The notes under the pieces: generated by a model
Seen by the model: only the letters and a program-made list of their open reading frames with translations
Database searches by the model: none
Told to the model about the DNA's origin: nothing
DNA from: Streptomyces mobaraensis NBRC 13819 = DSM 40847
GTDB taxonomy: Bacteria; Actinomycetota; Actinomycetes; Streptomycetales; Streptomycetaceae
Assembly (NCBI RefSeq): GCF_017916255.1
Contig: NZ_CP072827.1
Location: 1,550,001-1,614,000, forward strand
Length of the DNA stretch: 64,000 bases
Direction of reading: 5' to 3'
Part shown: piece by piece, positions 10,901 through 20,491 of the stretch
How the letters are laid out: each line of letters starts with the position of its first letter
Numbering within the stretch: the first letter of the stretch is position 1
Made by a program: the position numbers and the translations under genes

Positions 10901-13734
10901 AGGGTGCCGACGACCAGGCCGGAGCCGGCCGGGTCGGTGTCGTCGAGGATCTGGCCGACCGGAGCGGTGAGCACGGGGTGCGGGCTGATCTCGACGAAGA
11001 CCCGGTAGCCGGCACCGGCCATGTGCCGCAGGGTCTCCTCGAAGAGGACCGGCCGGCGCAGGTTGGTGTACCAGTAGTCCGCGTCGAGCCCGGCCGTGTC
11101 GGCGGGCCGCGCGGTGACGGTGGAGTGGAAGGGGACGCCGGCCGTCCGGGGACGTACCGGGGCGAGGGCGGCGGCCAGTTCCTCGCGGACGCCCTCGACC
11201 TGCGGCGAGTGGGAGGCGTAGTCGACGGGGATCCGCCGCACCCACACGCCGTCGGCGTCGCACTCCTCGTACAGCTCGTCCAGCGCCTCCGCCGGGCCCG
11301 AGACCAGCACCGAGGAGCGGCTGTTGACCGCCGCGACGGAGAGTCCGCCGTCGAGCGCGGCGAGCCGGGCCCGTACGTCCTCCACCGGTTCGGCGACGGA
11401 GAGCATGCCGCCGCCGGTGCCGAGGCCGCGGATCGCCTTGCTGCGCAGGGCGACGATCCGGGCCGCGTCGTCGAGGGTCAGCGCCCCCGCGACGTACGCG
11501 GCGGCGATCTCGCCCTGCGAGTGCCCGACGACCCCGTCGGGCTCGACGCCGTGGGCGCGCCAGAGGGCGGCCAGCGACACCATGACGGCGAACAGCACGG
11601 GCTGGACCACGTCGACGCGGTCGAGCGGGGGCGTGCCGGGGACGCCCTTGACGACGTCGAGCAGGTTCCAGTCGGTGTGGGGGGCGAGCGCCTCCGCGCA
11701 GCGCTCCATCTCCGCCGCGAACTCCGGTGCGGAGGCGAGCAGTCCGGTGGCCATGCCCTCCCATTGGGAGCCCTGGCCGGGGAAGACGAAGGCGATCCGG
11801 CCGGCGGGCCCGCCCCCGCGCGCGGCCGGGCCGTCGGCGGCGACGCGGTCGAGGCCGGCGAGGAGGTCGTCGCGGGTACGGCCGACCACCGCCGCGCGGT
11901 GGGAGAGCGTCGCGCGCGTCGTCGCCAGCGAGAACGCCACGTCCAGCGGATCGGCGTCCGGGTGCGCCCGCACCCACTCCCCCAACTTCCGTGCCTGCGC
12001 GGCCAGTCCGGTCGGGGTGCGGCCCGAGACCGGCCACGCCAGCGGGCCGTCGGTGGACGGGCGGGAGGCCGGCCGCTCGGAGGGCGGCGGCTCTTCGACG
12101 ATGACGTGGGCGTTGGTCCCGGAGGCGCCGAAGCTCGACACTCCCGCGCGGCGGACCCTTCCGTCCGTACGCGGCCACGCCCGCTCCTCCGTCAGCAGCC
12201 GCACCGGCCCCTTCGACCAGTCGACCTTCCCCGTCGGACGATCGACGTGCAGGGTCGCCGGCAGCCGCTCCGCCCGCAGCGCGCAGATCATCTTGATGAT
12301 CCCGCCCACCCCGGCCGCCGCCTGCGTGTGCCCGATGTTCGACTTCAGCGACCCCAGCCACAGGTCCGAGGACCGCTCCCCGTACGCGGCCTGGAGCGCC
12401 TGGACCTCGATCGGGTCCCCCAGCGTCGTCGCCGTCCCGTGTCCCTCGACCGCGTCCACGTCCGCCGCCGACAGCCCCGCGTCCGCCAGCGCCGCCCGGA
12501 TCACCCGCTCCTGCGCCGGGCCGTTGGGGGCGGTGAGGCCGTTGCTGGCGCCGTCCTGGTTGATCGCCGAGCCGCGCAGCACCGCGTGCACCCGGTGGCC
12601 GTTCCGCCGCGCGTCCGAGAGGCGTTCCAGCAGCAGGACCCCGAGGCCGTCGGAGAAGCCGGTGCCGTCGGCCGCGTCGGCGAAGGCGCGGCAGCGGCCG
12701 TCCGGGGAGACGGCACGCTGCCGGGAGAACTCCCGGTAGACGGTGGGGGTGGCGGCGATGGTGACGCCCGCGACGATGGCCAGCGAGGACTCGCCACGGC
12801 GCAGCGACTGCATCGCCAGGTGGGCCGCGACGAGCGACGAGGAGCAGGCCGTGTCGACGGTCAGCGCCGGGCCTTCGAGGCCGAAGGTGTAGGCCACCCG
12901 GCCTGAGGCGACGGCGGGGAGGGTGCCGATGCCCCAGTAGCCCTGGAGGTTCCGGCCGTCGGCGTGAGCGACGTAGCTGTAGTCGACGCCGGAGACGCCG
13001 GCGAACACGCCGGTTCGGGAGCCGCGCAGCGCGGCGGGGTCGAGGCCGGCGTCCTCGAACGCCTCCCAGGTGCCTTCGAGGAGCAGCCGCTGCTGCGGGT
13101 CCATGGCCAGGGCCTCGCGCGGGCTGATGCCGAAGAAGTCGGCGTCGAAGTCGGCGGCGCCGCGGACGAAACCGCCGTGCCGGGTGGTGCTGGTGCCGGG
13201 GTGATCGGGGTCGGGGTGGTGGAGTTCGCCGAGGGGCCAGCCGCGGTCCTCGGGGAAGCCGGTGATCGCGTCGCGGCCGTCGGCGACCAGCCGCCACAGG
13301 GCGGCGGGCGAGTCGGCGTCGCCCGGGTAGCGGCAGGCCATGCCGATGACGACGACGGGGTCGTCGTCGGTCTCCGGGGCGGGTTCGTCGGCGGCGGCGT
13401 CCTCGGCGGGTGCCGTGTCCAGCCCGAGCCGGCCGAGCAGTTCGCCCGCCACGGCCCGTGGGTTGGGGTGGTCGAACAGCAGGGTCAGCGGCAGGTCGAG
13501 GCCGAAGGCGCGGCTCAGCCGGCCGGTGAGTTCCAGCGCGGCGAGGGAGTTGTAGCCGTAGTCGAGGTAGGCGCGGTGCGGATCGATGGTGTCGGGCGTC
13601 CGGCCGAGGAGGTCCGCCGTCTCGGCGAGCACGGCGTCCAGGACCCTGCGCAGACGGTCGCCGGGCGCGGCCTCGGCCACCTGCCCGGCGAGGGAGCCGG
13701 CGGTGCGGTTGCCGGCGGATTCCGCAGTACTCAC
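7942..13734 (-). CDS. PKS A: ACP-KS-AT-DH-KR-ACP, one extension module
   Basis: A 1930-residue modular PKS. Order: N-terminal ACP (Ser63 in YNSL), KS at 126-550 (Cys297, His432, His469), AT at 645-930 (GQGSQ, GHSQGE with Ser739), DH at 1018-1290 (HxxxGxxxxP from His1050, Asp1264), KR at about 1535-1715 (GGTGGLG, LDD at 1629-1631, Tyr1686) and C-terminal ACP (Ser1853). YASH at 839-842 predicts methylmalonyl-CoA; LDD predicts a B-type KR. The expected product is a 2-methyl-2-enoyl thioester. A loading ACP without AT or KSQ fits loading by the nearby FAAL. I chose GTG at 13732-13734 because AGGGG lies 6 bases before it; the in-frame ATG at 13740 abuts that site. The C-terminus has the [15 protein letters not shown] docking pattern and couples to PKS B. 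Confidence 0.93.
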   Translation of the reverse strand: MSTAESAGNRTAGSLAGQVAEAAPGDRLRRVLDAVLAETADLLGRTPDTIDPHRAYLDYGYNSLAALELTGRLSRAFGLDLPLTLLFDHPNPRAVAGELLGRLGLDTAPAEDAAADEPAPETDDDPVVVIGMACRYPGDADSPAALWRLVADGRDAITGFPEDRGWPLGELHHPDPDHPGTSTTRHGGFVRGAADFDADFFGISPREALAMDPQQRLLLEGTWEAFEDAGLDPAALRGSRTGVFAGVSGVDYSYVAHADGRNLQGYWGIGTLPAVASGRVAYTFGLEGPALTVDTACSSSLVAAHLAMQSLRRGESSLAIVAGVTIAATPTVYREFSRQRAVSPDGRCRAFADAADGTGFSDGLGVLLLERLSDARRNGHRVHAVLRGSAINQDGASNGLTAPNGPAQERVIRAALADAGLSAADVDAVEGHGTATTLGDPIEVQALQAAYGERSSDLWLGSLKSNIGHTQAAAGVGGIIKMICALRAERLPATLHVDRPTGKVDWSKGPVRLLTEERAWPRTDGRVRRAGVSSFGASGTNAHVIVEEPPPSERPASRPSTDGPLAWPVSGRTPTGLAAQARKLGEWVRAHPDADPLDVAFSLATTRATLSHRAAVVGRTRDDLLAGLDRVAADGPAARGGGPAGRIAFVFPGQGSQWEGMATGLLASAPEFAAEMERCAEALAPHTDWNLLDVVKGVPGTPPLDRVDVVQPVLFAVMVSLAALWRAHGVEPDGVVGHSQGEIAAAYVAGALTLDDAARIVALRSKAIRGLGTGGGMLSVAEPVEDVRARLAALDGGLSVAAVNSRSSVLVSGPAEALDELYEECDADGVWVRRIPVDYASHSPQVEGVREELAAALAPVRPRTAGVPFHSTVTARPADTAGLDADYWYTNLRRPVLFEETLRHMAGAGYRVFVEISPHPVLTAPVGQILDDTDPAGSGLVVGTLQRGHGEPDDFLRSLAEAYAGGVDVDWSPTYAHAGPRRVDLPGYAFTRQRFWPTAGDRTEAGDLRTTGLTPARHPILAGGVPLAAGGGHLFTGHVSPERHPWLADHTVHGEIVVPGTALLELAATAGTRLGTPVVEELTLEAPLLVRDGGCALQLHVAEPDAAGRAAFTLHAEDGADGWTRTASGVLAAGAPVGAAANTAPGAAERAGFRSAPGNPALRPGESADGTPGADGAGTRPSPSAGAAIGATPPPTAWPPVDATPLALDGLYTRLAECGVAYGPWFRGVRAAWRYADGIAADVVLDAGGDAPDVRHLLHPALLDAAFHAALADRTDGASGAALLPFAWSGVRLPDGGNAPRELRVRLAPTGGDAVRMTAHDAEGRLVASVESVLARPVTADRLAAARPVAADCLFTIAWTPAAGTPVPPPPGSVAVLDATGDWPFPAYDPADPDPGLRWLVVPVTPPEGAAPPAAARALTGRVLALLREWQADGRPGAERTDGPRLAFVTRTAVAARPGDEARLAPDTAAVWGLVRSAQAEHPDRFALVDLDEAAGPAELTRALGLDEPQLAVREGTPLVPRAARGRAAAGTPFDPEATVLVTGGTGGLGALVARHLVARHGVRHLLLAGRRGPDAPGARDLAADLTAQGADVRIAACDVSDRDALARLLDSVPADRPVRAVLHAAGVLDDALVTSLTDEQLERVLRAKADSAWHLHELTRGLDLTAFVLFSSLAGALGGPGQANYAAANTFLDTLARQRRAQGLPAVSVAWGLWAERSDMTGHLSGADTARLARDGVRALTADEGLALFDATLGSADPAPLAARLDTAALRAQAEAGTLPAVLSPLAPAAARPAGSTAGPAALLADLAARTGKERARALLRLVRSEIATVLRYPGPDAVGPDRPFGELGFDSLGAVQLRNRLGVVTGLRLPVTAVFDHPTPRAVAALLQTGLFPDAEEPGRESPDDEEAALDAMDTETLVRLALRGGDE

Positions 13735-13823
13735 GTGCATCCCCTCGCTGACGTGCTCTCGGGTCGGAACTCTCGGTGGTGCGGGTCGGTCGGCGGTCGC
13801 CGCGTCGCGTCCGGCCGGGCCCC

Positions 13824-14789
13824 TCAGGGGCAGCGGACGACCTGTGCGGCGTAACTGAGGCCCGCCCCGAAGCCCATGAGGAGCACGGGGTCCCCGGACC
13901 TGACCTCACCGAGGTCGATGAGGCGGGACAGGGCGAGGGGGACGGACGCGGCGGAGGTGTTGCCGGTGTGGACGATGTCGCGGCCTACGGCGGCCCGGTC
14001 GGCGCCCAGGCGTTCGGCCAGCCGCTCGATCATGCGCAGGTTGGCCTGGTGGGTGACGAAGCCTCGCAGGTCGGCGGGGGCCAGGCCGGCGCGGGCGCAG
14101 GCTTCCTCGGCGACGGCCACGAGTTCGGTGGTCACCCAGCGGTAGACGGCCTGGCCGCGCATGGTCACGCTGCCGTGCCGGCCGGGGATGGCGACCAGGC
14201 CCGCCTGGTCGCCGTCGCCGCCCCAGACGACCGGGTGGATGCCGGGGCGTTCGTCGGCGACGACGACCGCGGCGCCGGCGCCGTCGGCGAAGACGGTGGC
14301 GGTGTCCACGTCGGTGGGGTCCACCCAGTCGGTCATCCGCTCGGCGCCGACGACCAGGGCCCGCCGGCTGGTGCCGGAGCGCACCAGGCCGTCGGCGACG
14401 CCGAGCGCGTAACAGAAGCCCGCGCAGGCGGCGTTGACATCGAAGGCGGCGATGCGGGGGACGCCGAGCAGGGCGGCCACCGAGGCGGCTCCGTTGGGCA
14501 TGGGCGAGGGCAGCGAGCAGGTGGCGAGGACCAGCAGGTCGACGTCGGCGGGGGTGAGGCCGGCGGCGGAGAGGGCCTTGCCCGCCGCGGTGGCGGCCAT
14601 GGACTGCACCGAGTCGTCGGCGCCCGCGAAGCGGCGTTCGCGGATGCCGACGCGGCGCTCGATCCACTCGGCGGTGACGCCGAGGGGCGCGCCGAGCGTC
14701 TCGTTGTCGACGATCCGCTCGGGGCGGACGCCGGCGACGGCCGCGATGCGGGAACCGGGGGAACGGGTCTGTGGGGGCGGCGTGATCAA
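13824..14789 (-). CDS. 3-oxoacyl-ACP synthase III (KAS III), intact triad
   Basis: A 321-residue FabH-family condensing enzyme with the full Cys122 (AACAGF), His247 (THQANLR) and Asn277 (GNTSAAS) triad, so it should catalyse decarboxylative Claisen condensation of an acyl-CoA starter with a malonyl-ACP. The start is a TTG at 14787-14789 preceded by GAGGTGAG; no ATG or GTG fits. It is the first gene of the leftward unit that continues into PKS A (89 bp gap). As a cluster-specific KAS III it may prime a dedicated fatty acid or condense an acyl chain with one of the two free ACPs. The housekeeping fabH of Streptomyces normally sits with fabD and fabF, which are absent here. Confidence 0.88.
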   Translation of the reverse strand: MITPPPQTRSPGSRIAAVAGVRPERIVDNETLGAPLGVTAEWIERRVGIRERRFAGADDSVQSMAATAAGKALSAAGLTPADVDLLVLATCSLPSPMPNGAASVAALLGVPRIAAFDVNAACAGFCYALGVADGLVRSGTSRRALVVGAERMTDWVDPTDVDTATVFADGAGAAVVVADERPGIHPVVWGGDGDQAGLVAIPGRHGSVTMRGQAVYRWVTTELVAVAEEACARAGLAPADLRGFVTHQANLRMIERLAERLGADRAAVGRDIVHTGNTSAASVPLALSRLIDLGEVRSGDPVLLMGFGAGLSYAAQVVRCP

Positions 14790-15560
14790 GGTGGCTCACC
14801 TCGTCGGGTCGGCGGCGGGGGACGGCGGGACGGGCGGGTGGCCCGGCACCTCCGTGCCGGCTGGTGGGTGCGGTCGCGACCGCCGGTGGGCGGGGTGCCG
14901 CCGCGTCGTGTCGCGCCCGTGGCGCCCGTCGGACCCAGCGGGCGGGGCCGTGGTTCGGCCGGGCCGGCGGGAACGGCCGGGTGGCCGCGGCGGGCGCACG
15001 CCCCCGGCTTCCGGGTGCGCGGCGCACGGCGGCGCACCGTCCGGCGGGGCGTCCGGCCGGCCGGGGACCCCTGGGCGCCGCCCCTCGGGCCCCGGACGCC
15101 CCAACGGGTTACCGCTGGGCACACGGCGTGCCGGACCGGCCCGCCCGGCGTCCCGCCGCGGCCCGGCCGGCCGGACGTCCGGGCATGATCCGAAAGCTTG
15201 TATCGGACCCCTCATCGTCCTAGGCTTCGCGAGCGGGGCGAATCGCCCGTAGCCACCGAGAGGTTCAGGCCGAGCACATTTCAAACATGAACCACCGACC
15301 GGGAGTTGTCCTGACTTCCCGGCCCCTCCGGTGACCTCGGAGAACGGTTGACGAGGGGGTGGGCCACCACTGGCAAGAGCGGCCGTCGAGGCCGCGCCGA
15401 ACGACATCAGGCCGAAGGGGGAATGGCCGATCGTGTCCGTGTTTCCGCGACTCCGCAGAACGGCGCCGGCACATCCGTGCGCCGTGAGGCTCGACCGCCT
15501 CTTACAGACCTCCTGCCCTCTCTCCTTCGGCGGACATTCCCTCAGGGAGTTGGGAAGCAC
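14790..15560. other. Long intergenic region between KAS III and LuxR gene
   Basis: No convincing gene lies in these 771 bp. The first 390 bp are very G/C-rich and the frames that cross them lack codon bias. From about 15180 the composition drops and signals appear: a promoter-like sequence at 15198-15226, an inverted repeat TCCGA/TCGGA around 15189-15207, and an imperfect inverted repeat (CCGGGAGT at 15299, ACTTCCCGG at 15314) in what would be the leader of the LuxR gene. It most likely holds divergent promoters for the KAS III-PKS unit and for the regulator. Confidence 0.5.
15198..15226 (+). promoter_or_regulatory. Candidate sigma-70-type promoter upstream of LuxR gene
   Basis: TTGTAT at 15198-15203 and TAGGCT at 15221-15226 are separated by exactly 17 bp, which fits the actinobacterial housekeeping consensus (TTGACN, TANNNT). 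It points rightward toward the regulator at 15561, implying a leader of about 330 nt. Confidence 0.45.
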
Positions 15561-15947
15561 ATGAACGGGGAACACGGGGTGAATCCTTCGCCGAATCGTC
15601 TCGTCGGGACGACTGCCGAGCAGAACGCCGCCGCAGGACCACCGGCGGTCCCGGTGCCCGGACGGGGAGCCTCCCCGGTGCCGGGCGGCGGCCTGGGCAC
15701 GGGCGTACCGCGATCGGCCCTGCGGACGCTCACCCCGCGGGAACGCGAGGTGCTGAGCGTCCTGCCGAGCGGTGAGGGCAACGTTGCCATCGCCCGCCGC
15801 CTGGGCATCGCCGAGCGGACCGTCAAGGCACATCTGACCAGCATCACCAGGAAGTTGGGACTGCGCTCCCGGGTGGAGGCGGCGCTGCTGTCGGCCGAGT
15901 GGGCCGACGAGCTGCGGGCCGACCGGGCGGACGCGGACCGGACGTAG
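15561..15947 (+). CDS. LuxR-type DNA-binding protein, no sensor domain
   Basis: A 128-residue protein: a Pro/Gly-rich N-terminus of about 50 residues and a C-terminal LuxR/FixJ helix-turn-helix (LTPREREVLSVL, then GIAERTVKAHL). There is no receiver or ligand domain, so activity would be set by its own expression or by protein contacts. I chose the ATG at 15561 (GGGAAG upstream) over a longer frame from 15348 with weak coding character. It lies between the PKS unit and the ACP-methyltransferase-oxidoreductase operon, so it is the natural candidate for pathway-specific activator; that role is inferred from position. Confidence 0.75.
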   Translation: MNGEHGVNPSPNRLVGTTAEQNAAAGPPAVPVPGRGASPVPGGGLGTGVPRSALRTLTPREREVLSVLPSGEGNVAIARRLGIAERTVKAHLTSITRKLGLRSRVEAALLSAEWADELRADRADADRT

Positions 15948-16171
15948 CGGAACGGGCGGGAGCACCGGGGAGACGGGGGCGGCGGACACGGGCGGCACCT
16001 CCTCCATGGGGACTGTCCTTTCCTGGACGGCGGATGGGTTGTCGGATGCGTTGTCGGGGGCCGGAGCGGCCCTCGTGACACGGATCCCGCGTGCCGCGGG
16101 CGGCCGTTCACGGGTCACGGGCGCCGGCTCCGGTGAACGGGCCACCCGCACCTGCCCGGACTTCCCGCCGA

Positions 16172-16213
16172 CGGGCGGGCCACCGGCACCGGCCGGAGCC
16201 GGTGGCCCGCCCG
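16172..16213. terminator. Strong hairpin between convergent genes
   Basis: Perfect 16-bp arms at 16172-16187 and 16198-16213 with a 10-nt loop lie between the LuxR gene stop (15947) and the SDR gene stop (16220). Such GC-rich hairpins without a T tract are typical Streptomyces terminators and this one can serve both directions. Confidence 0.75.
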
Positions 16214-16219
16214 GGCCCG

Positions 16220-17161
16220 CTATCCGCGGCCCGCGCCGTCGACCGCCTTGGTCAGCCGGTGCATGCGCGTGGCCAGGCTCATCCGGCCCTCCAGCCGGAA
16301 CGCCGGCGGGCGCCGCCCGTCCACGTCCGCGAAGCCGTACTCGACCGCCAGGTCGCCGGTGCTGAGCACCTGCCCGGACTTCTCGCCGACCGCCGGGTCG
16401 GCGAGCAGCGCGGCGACGGCCCGGCCCACGTACTCCGGGGAGTGCACCACCGCCGCCGGGCCGCTGCCCATCAGCTCCCAGGCGGCGGCCACCCGCTCGG
16501 TGCGGACGAAGCCGGGGTGCAGCGACAGCGCGGCGACCCCGCGTTTGCGCAGGTCGGCGGCCATACCGCGGCACATCCGGTCGGCGGCGGACTTGAACAC
16601 GTCGTAGCCGACCTGGCCGAGGTAGATGTCGCCGTCGGTGAAGCTGATGCCCACGACCAGGCCGCGGTCCTGCTCGAACATCAGCGGGACGAGCCGCCGG
16701 GTGACGTCGTACTGCCCGCGCAGCGACGCCTCGAACAGCTCGTAGCGCCACATCGGCTGGTCCCAGAAGGGGGCGTCGAAGCGGACGTCGGCGGAGCGTT
16801 CGTAGCCGCCCCAGGCGTTGTTGACGAGCAGGTCGAGGCGGCCGTGGTCGGCGCGGATCCGGTCGGCGAGCGCCTCGTTGTCGGCGGCGGTGCCGTGGTC
16901 GCAGCGGAGCGCCACGCCCTTGCCGCCGCGCGCGGTGACCTCGTCGGCGGTGTCGTCGACCGTGCCGGGCAGGCCCTCGGTGCGCGCGCCGCCGCGGGTG
17001 CTGCGGCCCGTCACGTACACGGTGGCGCCCGCGTCGCCCAGGGCGAGGGCGATGCCGCGGCCCACGCCGCGGCTGGCGCCCGTCACGACGGCCACCTTCC
17101 CCGACAGGTCCGGCGGGGTCCAGTCCTCGGTCGTCCCGGACGCGCCGGTCGCTTCGGTCAT
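16220..17161 (-). CDS. Short-chain dehydrogenase/reductase (SDR)
   Basis: A 313-residue SDR with the NAD(P)-binding GASRGVGRG near residue 28, NNAWGGYE after strand 4, and Tyr/Lys in YDVFK. The long insertion and C-terminal extension (total above 300 residues against the usual 250) resemble the DHRS1-like SDR group. The ATG at 17159-17161 has GGAGG 8 bases before it. It is the last gene of the leftward operon that starts with the ACP at 20736, 66 bp after the preceding reductase. It probably reduces a keto group or oxidises an alcohol during tailoring; the substrate is unknown. Confidence 0.85.
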   Translation of the reverse strand: MTEATGASGTTEDWTPPDLSGKVAVVTGASRGVGRGIALALGDAGATVYVTGRSTRGGARTEGLPGTVDDTADEVTARGGKGVALRCDHGTAADNEALADRIRADHGRLDLLVNNAWGGYERSADVRFDAPFWDQPMWRYELFEASLRGQYDVTRRLVPLMFEQDRGLVVGISFTDGDIYLGQVGYDVFKSAADRMCRGMAADLRKRGVAALSLHPGFVRTERVAAAWELMGSGPAAVVHSPEYVGRAVAALLADPAVGEKSGQVLSTGDLAVEYGFADVDGRRPPAFRLEGRMSLATRMHRLTKAVDGAGRG

Positions 17162-17227
17162 CGCTGTGTCCTCCGTTGTCGTTCGTGGTCCGGTCCGGCG
17201 TCCCGCGCGCGGGGGTTCAGCGGACGG

Positions 17228-18232
17228 TCAGGCGAGGTGCCGGGCCGCGTAGGCGAGGGTGGTGGCGTACGCCGCGGTGTCGTCGACCGCCGGCAGGCCG
17301 TAGCGGTCCCGGAGTTCGGGCATCGAGGTGGGCAGGACGCCGCCGCTGCACCGGGTGACCTCGCTGACGTCGCGCAGCACGGACAGGTACGAGCGGGTCA
17401 TCGGCGGCTGCTCGGCGATGGTCTCGGGGGCGAGCCCGTCGGCGTCCAGCAGGGGCGGGACGGTGAGGTGGCGCCCGCGTTCGGCCGCCTGCTTCACCAC
17501 GATCCCGACACAGGTCTCGACGTCCATGGCCTCGGGGCCCAGGGTGACCCACCACTCGCCCTCGTCGTCGCCGCGTTCGATCGCCCGCAGCACCGCCTTG
17601 GACAGCAGGTCCTGGGGGACGAAGTCCATCCGGATGCCCGGGTGGACGGGCAGGAAGGGGGCCCGGCCGCGGCCCAGCCAGTCCGACATCTGCTGGACGA
17701 TCTGCGGGTGCGAGGTCCAGCCGGTGACCGAGTCGCCGATGAGGTTGGTGGGGCGGTAGATGGCGTGCGGGATGCCGGAGGAGCGCAGCAGCTCCTCGGC
17801 GGCGTACTTGGAGGTGATGTAGTTCCGGCACACGTTCTCCGCGCGCAGCGGTACGGGGGCGGTGTCCGCGAGGGCCGCGACGAAGGCCGTGCTCATGAAG
17901 TGCACGGGCGCGCCCGCCTCCCGGGCGAACTCGATCACCCGGCGGGTGCCCTCGACGTTGACGGGCGCGTAGCGCTCGGCGGGCAGCCCCCACTCCGTCA
18001 GTCCGGCGGAGTGGATCACGACGTCGACGCGGGCGGCGAGTTCGGCGTACGCGTCGGCGTCGAGGCCGAACCGCTCGCGGGTGACGTCGCAGCGCACCAC
18101 GGGCTCGCCGGCGTCGGGCACGGTGGCCGCGCGGGCGGCCGGCAGCAGGCGGACGGCGCCGGGCTCGCGGAGCAGGGAGCGGCCGACGACACCGGTGGCG
18201 CCGGTGAGGAGGACGGTGCGGCGGGCGCTCAC
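17228..18232 (-). CDS. Extended SDR / thioester-reductase-like oxidoreductase
   Basis: A 334-residue protein with an N-terminal Rossmann motif TGATGVVGRSLL, STAFVAA and an active-site YITSK (YxxxK). The layout (NVEGTRRVIEFA, then YRPTNLIGDS) matches the extended SDR group that includes NAD-dependent epimerases and the NAD-binding_4 thioester reductases that release ACP-bound acyl chains as aldehydes or alcohols. The GTG start at 18230-18232 overlaps the stop of the FAD oxidoreductase as GTGA, so translation is coupled. If it is a thioester reductase it would give a second release route besides the PKS B thioesterase; a simple ketoreductase or sugar-type SDR is also possible. Confidence 0.75.
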   Translation of the reverse strand: MSARRTVLLTGATGVVGRSLLREPGAVRLLPAARAATVPDAGEPVVRCDVTRERFGLDADAYAELAARVDVVIHSAGLTEWGLPAERYAPVNVEGTRRVIEFAREAGAPVHFMSTAFVAALADTAPVPLRAENVCRNYITSKYAAEELLRSSGIPHAIYRPTNLIGDSVTGWTSHPQIVQQMSDWLGRGRAPFLPVHPGIRMDFVPQDLLSKAVLRAIERGDDEGEWWVTLGPEAMDVETCVGIVVKQAAERGRHLTVPPLLDADGLAPETIAEQPPMTRSYLSVLRDVSEVTRCSGGVLPTSMPELRDRYGLPAVDDTAAYATTLAYAARHLA

Positions 18233-19554
18233 GGCCGCGACTCCTTCCAGTTCATGAGCCGCGTCGCGGCGCGCGCCCCGATGTAGAGGGCGGGTTCGGG
18301 CGGGAAGGAGGCGGGCGGGCGGCGCCGTCCGTCGTCCACGAAGAGGAGCCGCGAATGCGGGGTGTCCTTGCCGAGCGTCAGGTCGCGGAGGACCTTGCCG
18401 CCGGTGTGGGTAGCGGCGATACCGTTGCCGCAGTAGCCGTACCCGTAGAGCACCCGGCCGCCGGCGAGCGTGCCGAAGTGCGGCGCGTAGTCGCGGACGA
18501 CGTCGGCGGTACCGCCGTAGGCGTAGCTGAACTCGACGTCGGCCCACATCGGGAAGAACCGCAGGAACTCGCGGTGGATCTCGCGGTAGACCTCGGGCCG
18601 GTTCATGTTCCGCTGCCGCTTGTCCCGGCCCCAGTAGTAGGGGGCGGGGCCGCCGGCGAACATGATCCGGTTGTCGTGGGTGAACCGGGCGCAGGTGAGC
18701 AGGGACTTGGCCTCGACCAGGCCCTCACGGCCCGCCCACGGGACGCGGGCGAGCTGGGCGTCGGTGAGCGGCTCGCTCACCATGGCGTACGTCCAGATCG
18801 GCACGACCTTGCGGCGGAACGGCGGGAAGGCGTCCATGTGCACGTTGGTGGCGAGGACCACCTTGTCGGCCTTCACCCGGCCGCCGGCGGTGACGACGAC
18901 GGGCCGGACGCCCGGCTCGACGCGCAGGCAGGGGGTGCGGTCGTAGAGCGTGACGCCCTTCTCGCGGACCACCCGGGCCAGGCCGCGGGCCAGTTTGAAC
19001 GGGTTGACCAGCGCGCCGCCGGTGCGCATGCCGGCCGCGATGGCGGGCGAGCCGACGACGGACATCGCCTCGTCGCGGGACATGATCTCGGGGGGCGCGG
19101 CGCCCATCCGGACGGCGAGGTCGCGGTCCTCCTCCAGCCGCCGGAGCTGGGCGGCGTCGGTGGCCACCATCAGGTAGTCGGTCGCCTCGTACTCGGCGTC
19201 GACCTTGTTCTTGCGGGTGAAGCGGCCGATCTCCAGGATCGACCGGCCGACCGCCTGGGACGCCTCCAGGGCGCGTTCCTCGCCGAATTCCTTGACGAGC
19301 GCCTGGATGTCCTTGCCGATGGTGGGAGTGACGAATCCGTCGGCGCGGCCCGAGGCGCCGTAACCGGAATGGTGGGCCTCGACGATACGGATGTCGAGGG
19401 CCGGCTCGGCCTCTTTCAGGAAATAGGCCGTCCACAGTCCGGTGAATCCACCGCCCACGATGCAGACGTCGCAGTCGACGGTTTCCCGCAAGGGGGGACC
19501 GGGCGTGACCGGTTCGGTGTCGTGCCAGTACACGACATGCTTGTACGCGTTCAA
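18229..19554 (-). CDS. DadA/glycine-oxidase-type FAD oxidoreductase
   Basis: A 441-residue FAD-dependent oxidoreductase of the DAO family. The dinucleotide-binding motif CIVGGGFTGLWTAYFL is near residue 30, the second strand ends in IVEAHHSGYGASGR, and the C-terminal FAD contact region reads YGYCGNGIA. Relatives oxidise the C-N bond of glycine, sarcosine, D-amino acids or gamma-glutamylputrescine, forming an imine or oxo acid and H2O2. The start is a TTG at 19552-19554 with GAGGAG 6 bases upstream. It sits between the CFA-type methyltransferase (46 bp) and a coupled SDR. Its presence suggests that an amine or amino acid enters the pathway; this is inference. Confidence 0.82.
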   Translation of the reverse strand: MNAYKHVVYWHDTEPVTPGPPLRETVDCDVCIVGGGFTGLWTAYFLKEAEPALDIRIVEAHHSGYGASGRADGFVTPTIGKDIQALVKEFGEERALEASQAVGRSILEIGRFTRKNKVDAEYEATDYLMVATDAAQLRRLEEDRDLAVRMGAAPPEIMSRDEAMSVVGSPAIAAGMRTGGALVNPFKLARGLARVVREKGVTLYDRTPCLRVEPGVRPVVVTAGGRVKADKVVLATNVHMDAFPPFRRKVVPIWTYAMVSEPLTDAQLARVPWAGREGLVEAKSLLTCARFTHDNRIMFAGGPAPYYWGRDKRQRNMNRPEVYREIHREFLRFFPMWADVEFSYAYGGTADVVRDYAPHFGTLAGGRVLYGYGYCGNGIAATHTGGKVLRDLTLGKDTPHSRLLFVDDGRRRPPASFPPEPALYIGARAATRLMNWKESRP

Positions 19555-19600
19555 TGAGTGCTCCTCAACGGCCCGCCGGGCGGTTTTTTCGGGCGGTTGC

Positions 19601-20491
19601 TCAGACGGCCTCGAAGACGATGCGCGCGAGGCCCAGGTGCCGGTTGGTGAAATGGCCGACCGTCGCGCCCAGGTACCGCTCGTAGTCGGCGACGTTCTTC
19701 TCGCCGGCGATGGCGACCGCGCTTTCCCGCCGCGCCGTCAGCCGGTTGAGCCATTCCCCGCAGGTCCGGGCGTAGTGGTCCGGGTCGTTGCGCAGCCGTA
19801 CCACGTCGAACCGTTTCTCCGCGGCCTCCAGCACCTCGGCGAGCGCTGGGATCTCGGATTCCGGGAAGATGTGGTCGATGATGAACATCAGATCGCGGAC
19901 GGTCTGTTTGTCCATCCGGACGTTGTTGCCCTTGACGTTGGTCTGGAGGGCGATCCGGCCCCCGGCGGGCAGCCAGGAGCGGCAGCGCTCGAAGAACTCC
20001 CGGTAGGCCGCGACGCGCTCGGCGCGGCTCAGCCCGGTGCGGGCGAAGTGCTCGAACGCGCCGATGGAGACGATCGCGTCGTAGGGCTCGGCCGGCTCGT
20101 GGTCGAGCCAGTTCTCGACCCGCACCTCGGTCCGCGGCAGGGCGCGCCCGCGCAGCAGCTCCGCCTGGCTGTCGCTGAGCGTGAGGCCCACCGCGTGCCC
20201 CACGCCGTGCACGCTCACCAGGCGTTCCAGCAGGCTTCCCCAGCCGCAGCCGACATCGAGCACGCGCCCGGCGCCGGCCGCCCGCGCGCCCTCGACCAGG
20301 TGGTCCAGCTTGCGCCGCTGGGCCGCCTCCAGGGTGTCGGACGCCGCGTCGGGGCCGTCGTCCCAGAGAGCGCAGGTGTACGTCATCGACTCGTCCAGCC
20401 ACAGGGCGAAGAAGTCGTTCGACAGGTCGTAGTGGTGGCGGATGGCCTCGGCGGTGGCGCCCGCGTAGCCGGGTTGGACGGCCGCGGTCAC
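19601..20491 (-). CDS. CFA-synthase / mycolic-acid-type SAM methyltransferase
   Basis: A 296-residue SAM-dependent enzyme resembling mycolic acid cyclopropane synthases. The family opening HHYDLSNDFFALWLDESMTY is at 19-38, SAM motif I VLDVGCGWGS at 77-86 and the SIGAFEHF segment follows. Such enzymes add the SAM methyl to a cis double bond, giving cyclopropane or methyl branches; some act on ACP-bound beta-keto chains instead. The GTG start overlaps the stop of the free ACP gene as GTGA, so the ACP-bound chain may be its substrate. Together with the delta-9-type desaturase in the same locus, mid-chain cyclopropanation or methylation is a reasonable hypothesis. Length is that of the short mycolate type, not the roughly 400-residue phospholipid CFA synthase. 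Confidence 0.82.
   Translation of the reverse strand: MTAAVQPGYAGATAEAIRHHYDLSNDFFALWLDESMTYTCALWDDGPDAASDTLEAAQRRKLDHLVEGARAAGAGRVLDVGCGWGSLLERLVSVHGVGHAVGLTLSDSQAELLRGRALPRTEVRVENWLDHEPAEPYDAIVSIGAFEHFARTGLSRAERVAAYREFFERCRSWLPAGGRIALQTNVKGNNVRMDKQTVRDLMFIIDHIFPESEIPALAEVLEAAEKRFDVVRLRNDPDHYARTCGEWLNRLTARRESAVAIAGEKNVADYERYLGATVGHFTNRHLGLARIVFEAV

Noticed and set aside
4673..12906. Very long rightward frames opposite the PKS genes
   Set aside because: High-GC third positions on the coding strand keep the opposite strand free of stops; translated products are Gly/Arg/Val/Asp-rich without any family pattern.
4685..13909. A single leftward frame of over 3000 codons covering both PKS genes
   Set aside because: Only the part below 7945 reads as PKS B; the upstream two thirds are Arg/Pro-rich nonsense antisense to codon bias and overlap PKS A in another frame.
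15287..15334. 15-codon leader-peptide-like frame (MNHRPGVVLTSR)
   Set aside because: It resembles actinobacterial leader peptides slightly but lacks their Cys or regulatory residue runs and a clear ribosome site.
16220..19554. Possible sugar-nucleotide pathway from the two SDR genes
   Set aside because: No glycosyltransferase or nucleotidyltransferase lies in the locus, and neither SDR has the motifs of dTDP-sugar dehydratases.
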